A DNA stretch of 33,188 bases from Porticoccaceae bacterium (GTDB lineage Bacteria; Pseudomonadota; Gammaproteobacteria; Pseudomonadales; Porticoccaceae). The stretch lies in the NCBI GenBank assembly GCA_002689135.1, contig NZEU01000009.1, positions 1-33,188 of the forward strand. Reading direction: 5' to 3'. A model generated the notes under the pieces. That model did no database searches, was not told where the DNA came from, and saw only the letters and a list, made by a program, of their open reading frames with translations. Shown piece by piece: positions 26,429 through 33,188 of this stretch. The translations under genes and the position numbers were made by a program. Each line of letters begins with the position of its first letter. Position 1 is the first letter of the stretch.

Positions 26429-27133
26429 ATGATCACCGTTAGCGTATACCGTTATGACCCAGAAACTGATGAGCACCCGTACATGCAAGACTTTGAGTTT
26501 GATGCGGTCGGAAAGGACTTTATGGTGCTGGACGTTTTAGAGAAGTTAAAGATTGAGGATCCAAGCCTGGTATTTCGCCGTTCTTGCAGGGAAGGAGTAT
26601 GCGGTTCAGACGGTATGAACATATCAGGTAAGAATGGTTTGGCATGTATTACTCCATTATCTGAGGCTGTTAGGAACAACAAGATTGTCATCAGACCACT
26701 TCCTGGACTTCCGGTCATCAGAGACCTTGTGATTGATATGAAGCAGTTTTATGCTCAGTATGAGAAAATCGAGCCATACATGGTTAATGATAGTCCTGCT
26801 CCTCAAACCGAACGTCTGCAGTCGCAAGAAGAGAGGGCTAGGCTAGATGGCCTTTATGAATGCATCTTGTGTGCTTGTTGCTCTACGGCCTGCCCATCAT
26901 TTTGGTGGAACCCTGAAAAATTTATCGGTCCATCGGGACTGCTTCAAGCATATCGATTTTTGGCCGACAGTCGCGATACCGCTGCAAAAGAGAGGCTGTC
27001 AAAATTAGATGATCCGTTTAGTGTTTTTCGTTGTCATGGAATCATGAATTGCGTTCAGGTATGTCCCAAGGGCCTTAACCCAACGCGAGCTATCGGCCAC
27101 ATACGTAATATGTTGATTAGAGGAGCGACTTAG
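26429..27133 (+). CDS. sdhB: Succinate dehydrogenase iron-sulfur subunit
   Basis: FRRSCREGVCGSDGMNISGKNGLACITPL; CILCACCSTACPSFWWNPEKFIGPSGLLQAYRFLADSRD; CHGIMNCVQVCPKGLNPTRAIGHIR. Confidence 0.98.
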   Translation: MITVSVYRYDPETDEHPYMQDFEFDAVGKDFMVLDVLEKLKIEDPSLVFRRSCREGVCGSDGMNISGKNGLACITPLSEAVRNNKIVIRPLPGLPVIRDLVIDMKQFYAQYEKIEPYMVNDSPAPQTERLQSQEERARLDGLYECILCACCSTACPSFWWNPEKFIGPSGLLQAYRFLADSRDTAAKERLSKLDDPFSVFRCHGIMNCVQVCPKGLNPTRAIGHIRNMLIRGAT

Positions 27134-27207
27134 GGTTTAATTTGCCATCGTTTACACCCGCTGATGGGGCGTTAGGGTAATTTTTCACCCAAAAGGAAAG
27201 TCTTCAA

Positions 27208-30042
27208 ATGTCCGAAAGCCTTATGGCCCAGTTTCTTTCCTCCTCCCATTTTTCTGGAGGCAACTCCGCATATGTAGAAGACCTCTACGACGACTATCTG
27301 CATGAACCGGCTGCGGTCTCTGAAGAGTGGCGGACATTCTTTGATCGGCTCCCGAAGACTAATGGTTCATCTAGGTCTGACGTTTCGCATGCTACAATCG
27401 TTAAGCATTTTGAGTTGCTTGGTCGACGTAAGGCGCGACCAACTCCCGCGCCCGGGTCGGGTGGCATATATCTCGAGCACGAGCGAAAGCAGGTTCGTGT
27501 AGTTCAATTGATAAGCTCTTACAGGTTTCGGGGTCATCAAAAGGCAAAGTTGGACCCACTGGGCTTGATGGTGCGGCAAAAAGTACGCGATCTTGAATTA
27601 AATTTTCACGGCTTTACTCCTGCCGATTTGGACACCACATTTCAGACATCTCCCCTTTACATCGGCAAGGAAGAAGCTCCTCTTAGGGAGATTATAGAGA
27701 CGCTTGAGGAGACATATTGCGGAAATTTGGGTCCAGAGTTTATGCACATCACTTCGTTCGATGAAAAGCAGTGGCTCGCTCGTCGTTTTGAAAGTGTCAA
27801 GTCAAAACCGACCTACGATGATGCCGCTAGAATAGACGTACTCAGTCGACTCACTGCGGCCGAGGGTTTGGAGAAACACTTAGACTCCAAGTACCCCGGA
27901 ACCAAGCGTTTTGGCCTTGAAGGCGGAGAAAGTTTGATTCCAATGCTTGATTGCTTAGTGAGAAGATCGGGTCAATATGGGTGTAAAGAAATAGTCCTGG
28001 CTATGGCCCACAGGGGGAGATTGAATGTTTTGGTAAATATCTTGGGCAAAAATCCCGCTGAGATGTTTGAAGAATTTGAAGGGAAAAGGCTTGTGAATAC
28101 GTCTGGAGATGTAAAGTATCACCAGGGTTTTTCCTCTAATGTTATGACACCTGGAGGAGAGATTCATCTTGCACTAGGGTTCAATCCATCTCACCTTGAG
28201 ATTTCATGTCCCGTTGTAGTTGGCTCAGCAAGAGCGCGGCAAGATAGACGTCAAGATGCTGAAGGGGAGCAGGTTGTACCGATCTTGATTCATGGCGATG
28301 CTGCATTTGCGGGTCAAGGGGTTGTTATGGAGACGTTTCAGCTATCCCAGACCAGAGCCTATAAGACCGGTGGCACCATTCATGTTGTCATAAACAATCA
28401 GGTTGGATTTACGACCAGCCGTCAGGATGATGCTCGTTCGACTGAGTATTGCACAGATGTTGCAAAGATGGTCCAGGCTCCGATTTTACATGTCAATGGA
28501 GATAATCCAGATTCAGTGATGTTCGCAGCTATGCTGGCAATGGATTACCGATACGAGTTTGGAAAAGACATTGTTATTGATCTCGTGTGTTATCGTCGTC
28601 GCGGCCACAACGAGACGGATGAACCGTCCTCTACACAGCCAATAATGTACAAAGCGGTTCGAAACCATCCTACGACAAGGACATTATATGCACAAAAGCT
28701 GATTCAGGAGGGTGTGTTGAGCTTGGAGAAGGCAGATGAAATGAGTAGTCATTATCGCTCTAGCCTAGATCGTGGCGAATTTGTTGTTCATAACTTAGTT
28801 CGTGAACCCGATCATAGTTTGTTTGTTAATTGGAATCCCTATTTGGGACACCAATGGCGAGCAGTAGGGGATACAACTTTTCCGTTAGCAAAATTAAAAA
28901 AAGTAGGGGAAGCTTTAAATCGGATACCAGATGAGATAGATGTTCAAAGGCAGGTATCGAGGGTGTATCAGGATCGGGTCAAAATGTCGGCTGGAAAAGC
29001 TCCGCTTAACTGGGGTATGGCCGAGCTTTTAAGTTATGGCTCGTTGATCGAACAGGGGTACCCGATTAGATTTACGGGTCAGGATGTTAGACGCGGTACA
29101 TTCTCTCATAGACATGCGGTGGTGGTTAATCAGGCCGATGGGAAAGATTACATTCCTCTGCAACACATGAGCGATGATCAAGTAAATTTCGATTTGTTTG
29201 ATTCACTACTATCTGAGGAAGCTGTACTAGCCTTCGAGTACGGATATTCCACTACAATGCCGAATGGACTGGTCATCTGGGAGGCACAGTTTGGTGACTT
29301 TGCTAATGGCGCTCAGGTAGTAATAGATCAATTCATCACTAGTGGAGAACATAAGTGGGGTCGCTTATCCGGCTTGACTATGCTTTTGCCACATGGGTTT
29401 GAGGGTCAGGGTCCTGAACACTCTTCGGCTCGTTTGGAGCGGTTTTTGCAACTGTGCGCTGAGCATAATATACAAATCTGTATACCGACAACACCAGCAC
29501 AAATCTTTCATTTATTGCGTCGTCAGGCGATTCGACCGATGAGAAGACCCCTGATGGTTATGAGTCCAAAGTGGATCTTACGTCACAAACAGGCTACCTC
29601 GAGTTTAGAGGAGCTGGCGTCTGGTTGTTTCGAAAATGTGCTTCCAGATCATAATCTTGATCCCGTAAATATCAAGCGACTCGTTCTATGCGCGGGTAAG
29701 GTCTACTATCATTTACTTGAAGAACGAGATAGACGAAATGTTGATAACATTGCTTTAGTTCGGTTGGAACAATTATACCCGTTTCCCAATGTTGAATTAG
29801 ATGAAATTTTGGCTTCGATGTGTAACCTTGAGCAGGCAGTATGGTGTCAGGAGGAACCAATGAATCAAGGAGCGTGGTACAGCAGTCAGCATCATATGCG
29901 TAATGCCTTAAAAAGGCACAAGACTAATTTAGTTTTGGACTATGTTGGTCGCAAGAGTTCGGCTGCCCCCGCGTCCGGATACATGTCAGTCCATCTTGAG
30001 GAACAAGCCCAATTTATTGATCAAGCGTTGACAATCAATTAG
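27208..30042 (+). CDS. sucA: 2-oxoglutarate dehydrogenase E1 component
   Basis: [82 protein letters not shown]-type [54 protein letters not shown]-like. Confidence 0.98.
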   Translation: MSESLMAQFLSSSHFSGGNSAYVEDLYDDYLHEPAAVSEEWRTFFDRLPKTNGSSRSDVSHATIVKHFELLGRRKARPTPAPGSGGIYLEHERKQVRVVQLISSYRFRGHQKAKLDPLGLMVRQKVRDLELNFHGFTPADLDTTFQTSPLYIGKEEAPLREIIETLEETYCGNLGPEFMHITSFDEKQWLARRFESVKSKPTYDDAARIDVLSRLTAAEGLEKHLDSKYPGTKRFGLEGGESLIPMLDCLVRRSGQYGCKEIVLAMAHRGRLNVLVNILGKNPAEMFEEFEGKRLVNTSGDVKYHQGFSSNVMTPGGEIHLALGFNPSHLEISCPVVVGSARARQDRRQDAEGEQVVPILIHGDAAFAGQGVVMETFQLSQTRAYKTGGTIHVVINNQVGFTTSRQDDARSTEYCTDVAKMVQAPILHVNGDNPDSVMFAAMLAMDYRYEFGKDIVIDLVCYRRRGHNETDEPSSTQPIMYKAVRNHPTTRTLYAQKLIQEGVLSLEKADEMSSHYRSSLDRGEFVVHNLVREPDHSLFVNWNPYLGHQWRAVGDTTFPLAKLKKVGEALNRIPDEIDVQRQVSRVYQDRVKMSAGKAPLNWGMAELLSYGSLIEQGYPIRFTGQDVRRGTFSHRHAVVVNQADGKDYIPLQHMSDDQVNFDLFDSLLSEEAVLAFEYGYSTTMPNGLVIWEAQFGDFANGAQVVIDQFITSGEHKWGRLSGLTMLLPHGFEGQGPEHSSARLERFLQLCAEHNIQICIPTTPAQIFHLLRRQAIRPMRRPLMVMSPKWILRHKQATSSLEELASGCFENVLPDHNLDPVNIKRLVLCAGKVYYHLLEERDRRNVDNIALVRLEQLYPFPNVELDEILASMCNLEQAVWCQEEPMNQGAWYSSQHHMRNALKRHKTNLVLDYVGRKSSAAPASGYMSVHLEEQAQFIDQALTIN

Positions 30043-30061
30043 AACCGACAGGAAGAGAATA

Positions 30062-31264
30062 ATGGCTACAGATATAAAGGCGCCGAGCTATCCAGAATCT
30101 GTTCAGGAGGGGACACTTTCTCACTGGCATGTTAAAGCTGGAGATTTTGTAACCCGAGATGACCTCGTAGTGGATATTGAGACTGATAAGGTAGTGTTGG
30201 AAGTTGTGGCTCCTGTCACGGGTACGTTAATAGAAGTATTTAAACAGGTGGGTGACATAGTTCTCAGTAATGAGTTGGTGGGAAGGATGGAGGAGATTAC
30301 AACCACTGGTTCTCGTGTAGTCGTTTCAAAACCAGAGGAGCCGACAAGTAACATAGATAATGACGGGTTGGTGAATCCTGCTGCGAGGAAGTTGGCGGAA
30401 GAGCGAGGTATAGATTTACTTCGTGTCAAAGGAACTGGGCGGGGGGGTCGAATTACAAAAGAAGACGTCGTCAATCACGACGCTACACAGGATAACCCGG
30501 TTAAGGAACAGAGACAGGAAGCATCTCAAGGATCAAGTTTGGTAGCTCTTGGAGGCGACGAGCGCGTGGAGCGTCGCGTTGCCATGACTCGAATGCGGTC
30601 GCGAATTTCAGAGCGTTTGCTTGAAGTTACTCAGACGACGGCCTCATTAACTACTTTTAATGAAGTGGATATGAGTGCTTTGATTAATTTGCGCAAGCAA
30701 TATCAAGACGAATTTACCAACATGCATAACGGCACTCGGCTGGGGTATATGGGTTTTTTTGTAAAGGCCGCTGTTGAGGCTTTGAAGAGGTTCCCCTTGG
30801 TTAACGCATCGATCGATGAAAACGATATCGTGTACCACGGCTATCAAGACATAGGTGTTGCCGTTTCTACCGATCGTGGTCTAGTTGTTCCGGTATTGAG
30901 AAATGCGGAAAATATGAGCATTGCGTCTGTTGAGAATGGTATCTCTGAATTTGCTGCGAAAGCTCGGGATGGCAAATTAACTATAGATGAAATGACTGGT
31001 GGAACCTTTACCATAACCAATGGGGGAGTCTACGGATCTCTCTTATCCACGCCAATAATTAATCCACCGCAGACTGCCATTCTTGGAATGCATAAGATAC
31101 AAGAGCGTGCCGTTGCGCATGAGGGGCAAGTAGTTATTCGTCCTATGATGTACTTAGCACTGTCTTATGACCACCGACTAATAGATGGAAAGGAAGCAGT
31201 TCGTTTTCTTGTTACATGCAAAGAGCTCCTTGAGGATCCCGCTAAAATTTTATTAGAAATCTAA
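30062..31264 (+). CDS. sucB: Dihydrolipoyllysine-residue succinyltransferase (E2)
   Basis: Lipoyl domain [18 protein letters not shown]; peripheral-subunit-binding [33 protein letters not shown]-terminal [28 protein letters not shown]. Confidence 0.98.
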   Translation: MATDIKAPSYPESVQEGTLSHWHVKAGDFVTRDDLVVDIETDKVVLEVVAPVTGTLIEVFKQVGDIVLSNELVGRMEEITTTGSRVVVSKPEEPTSNIDNDGLVNPAARKLAEERGIDLLRVKGTGRGGRITKEDVVNHDATQDNPVKEQRQEASQGSSLVALGGDERVERRVAMTRMRSRISERLLEVTQTTASLTTFNEVDMSALINLRKQYQDEFTNMHNGTRLGYMGFFVKAAVEALKRFPLVNASIDENDIVYHGYQDIGVAVSTDRGLVVPVLRNAENMSIASVENGISEFAAKARDGKLTIDEMTGGTFTITNGGVYGSLLSTPIINPPQTAILGMHKIQERAVAHEGQVVIRPMMYLALSYDHRLIDGKEAVRFLVTCKELLEDPAKILLEI

Positions 31265-31280
31265 ACTTCAATATTAATAA

Positions 31281-32729
<1,449 letters not shown>

Positions 32730-32797
32730 ATTCAATGTTTGAGATATAAGCGAATGTCATCCAGTAGACAAAATTTTCTTTTTTGGGATTAGAAAGT

Positions 32798-33188
32798 ATG
32801 AATTTACACGAATATCAAAGTAAGGAGCTTTTTGCACAGTATGGATTGCCGGTCTCAGAGGGAGTGACTGCACGAACCGTCGATGAGGCGCTTTGCGCTT
32901 TAGATACTATAGAAGGTGATTGCTGGGTGGTGAAGACGCAGGTTCATGCCGGAGGACGGGGTAAGGCTGGCGGTGTTAAATTGGTGCGGTCTAGCGCGGA
33001 AGTGGAGAATTTTGCCAAAAATTGGCTTGGAAAAAAATTGGTGACATATCAAACAGATTCCGCGGGACAACCTGTTAGTAGAATATTGGTTGAGCCTTTC
33101 GTTGATATCGCAAATGAGCTTTACCTCGGTGCGGTTATTGACCGATCAACCCAACGTATTGTTTTTATGGCTTCCACAGAAGGCGGCG
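32798..33188 (+). CDS. sucC: Succinyl-CoA ligase beta subunit, N-terminal part (truncated by window edge)
   Basis: [31 protein letters not shown]...[25 protein letters not shown]...[47 protein letters not shown]; no stop before window end. Confidence 0.96.
   Translation, partial: MNLHEYQSKELFAQYGLPVSEGVTARTVDEALCALDTIEGDCWVVKTQVHAGGRGKAGGVKLVRSSAEVENFAKNWLGKKLVTYQTDSAGQPVSRILVEPFVDIANELYLGAVIDRSTQRIVFMASTEGG

Overview
The window looks gammaproteobacterial and falls into three blocks. (1) About 1-6.1 kb is a pentose/xylan-type utilisation locus: the 5' part of a TonB-dependent receptor (running off the left edge), a GPH/XynP-type sugar transporter, a GH43 beta-xylosidase-like enzyme, a Nudix-fold (NrtR/AraR-like) regulator with a degenerate catalytic motif, and an MFS sugar porter. 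(2) About 6.2-15.9 kb is a lower-annotation accessory stretch: a membrane-embedded GIY-YIG (T5orf172-like) protein with a C-terminal zinc ribbon, a solitary short flagellin, a COG3323/NIF3-like protein, several hypothetical secreted or membrane proteins, a rhodanese, several short ORFs missed by the 60-aa ORF cutoff, one small ORF that looks frameshifted, and a lipoprotein carboxylesterase. (3) About 16-33.2 kb is mostly central metabolism: a DmdC-like acyl-CoA dehydrogenase, nfuA, acnB (-), miaE, gltA (-), then sdhCDAB-sucAB-lpd-sucC (sucC cut by the right edge). No tRNA, rRNA, CRISPR array, transposase or phage gene was recognised. The most interesting items are the miaE/TCA-gene association, the solitary flagellin with overlapping short upstream ORFs, the membrane GIY-YIG/zinc-ribbon architecture, the Nudix regulator with putative operators, and the frameshifted small ORF translationally overlapping its downstream gene. 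All family calls come from motif recognition by eye; no database search was run.
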